Positions 63,485-64,000 of a DNA stretch of 64,000 nucleotides are shown piece by piece. The notes under the pieces are model-generated. The model was not told the origin of the DNA. It saw only the letters and a program-made list of their open reading frames with translations, and searched no databases. This DNA comes from Paenibacillus riograndensis SBR5. GTDB taxonomy: Bacteria; Bacillota; Bacilli; Paenibacillales; Paenibacillaceae. The DNA lies in the NCBI RefSeq assembly GCF_000981585.1, contig NZ_LN831776.1, positions 4,199,187 through 4,263,186 on the forward strand. Direction: 5' to 3'. A program made the translations under genes and the position numbers. How positions within the stretch are numbered: the stretch's first letter is position 1; every line of letters begins with the position of its first letter.

Positions 63485-64000
63485 TCAATCCATGTATTTC
63501 TCCAAGGAGGGCCGGTTCCGTATAACCATCCGTTTGTTGCCGATCAGTTCAATCAGCCCCAAGTCTTCAAAGATAGCAAATTTCCTGCTGATCGTTTCCC
63601 GGGTGACCCCTGCATAATTTGCCAGCTCTTCACGGGACAGCGGGAGATCGATATGAATACGGCCGCCGCGCATTTTACCATAGATATCGCTAAGCTCCAG
63701 AATCATGTAGGCGATGCGGATTTCCGGGTCCTTGGTTGCCAGACTTTGCGCCAGATTTTCAGTATGGGCCAGTCTTTTGGTAACCGTCTTTAACAGCTTG
63801 AAGGCGATGTCCGGATTGTCCAGCATGATCCGCTCCATATCCGCTCTGGTCAGCATGCAGATGCTGGTGTCTTTCAATGCATAAGCGCTGAAGTTGCTGA
63901 GCTCATCGCTGTTAAAGATGCTAAGCTCACCAAAAAAATCGCCTGCGGTTAAAATGTGCAGGATCTGCTCCTTCCCCTGCGGCGTCATTTTGGACAATTT
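63485..64000 (-). CDS. Crp/Fnr-family regulator, C-terminal part
   Basis: At least 171 residues, cut by the window end. It has the end of a cyclic-nucleotide-binding-like domain (LTAGDFFGELSIFN), the dimerisation helix and a Crp-type HTH (LPLSREELANYAGVTRETIS). No Cys cluster is visible in this part, so FNR-type oxygen sensing cannot be judged. Its place beside hmp and nar suggests control of anaerobic genes. Confidence 0.88.
   Translation of the reverse strand, partial: KLSKMTPQGKEQILHILTAGDFFGELSIFNSDELSNFSAYALKDTSICMLTRADMERIMLDNPDIAFKLLKTVTKRLAHTENLAQSLATKDPEIRIAYMILELSDIYGKMRGGRIHIDLPLSREELANYAGVTRETISRKFAIFEDLGLIELIGNKRMVIRNRPSLEKYMD

Overview
The window reads as a chromosomal segment of a Paenibacillus-like spore-forming Firmicute. 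The evidence is a GerA/GerC/GerB germinant-receptor operon, an SLH-anchored GH74 enzyme, GH2 and GH43 enzymes with local regulators, a LytTR two-component pair, a Phr-type peptide system, strong AGGAGG ribosome binding sites with frequent TTG/GTG starts, and an NreABC/NarGHJI/NsrR nitrate module of the Bacillales type. No rRNA, tRNA, CRISPR array or prophage was seen.

Layout. 1-3240: a GH2 glycosidase (cut by the edge) divergent from an AraC regulator, then a drug exporter divergent from a TetR gene around a perfect 29-bp palindrome. 3366-6050: an alpha/beta hydrolase, an AAA ATPase and an ANT(4')-type aminoglycoside nucleotidyltransferase. 6138-7098: a TPR receptor overlapping a 50-aa secreted pro-peptide gene, which looks like a quorum-sensing cassette. 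7272-9887: a rifampin phosphotransferase whose leader region carries promoters on both strands. 10151-12189: two small proteins and a divergent WYL regulator. 12306-16725: an alcohol dehydrogenase scar, YmaF, an ArsR-type regulator with a divergent GH43 enzyme, and a stalk-domain exported protein. 16959-21183: LytTR regulator, its kinase and a large serine hydrolase. 21279-27494: the ger operon between an intact MFS exporter and a decayed partial copy of the same gene. 27500-39000: intergenic repeats, the giant GH74/FN3/SLH protein, a polar amino-acid ABC transporter and an IS110 element with a broken frame. 38853-46675: LysR/MFS, SDR, AraC, and PHP plus metallophosphoesterase genes next to a DeoR regulator. 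46803-64000: ywiC, an eight-unit 51-bp minisatellite, an APH-type kinase, then moaA, a narK-PAS fusion, nreCBA, narIJHG, a hemerythrin gene, nsrR, hmp and a Crp/Fnr gene cut by the window end.

How the genes work together. The right 15 kb is an anaerobic nitrate-respiration and NO-defence island. NarGHI reduces nitrate, NarJ matures it, MoaA supplies molybdopterin, NarK moves nitrate/nitrite, NreA senses nitrate and NreB senses oxygen through four cysteines. NreC probably acts at TAGGG-N4-CCCTA-like palindromes found upstream of narG and narK. NsrR, Hmp and the hemerythrin handle the resulting NO. Three separate antibiotic-modifying candidates (ANT(4'), RPH, APH) and several exporters suggest an intrinsic resistome.

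The least expected items are the receptor/pro-peptide overlap, the possible antisense transcript over the rph leader, the NarK-PAS fusion, the minisatellite abutting a GH1 scar, the hmp gene that seems to begin at AUC, and the poly-A frame break in the IS110 transposase.
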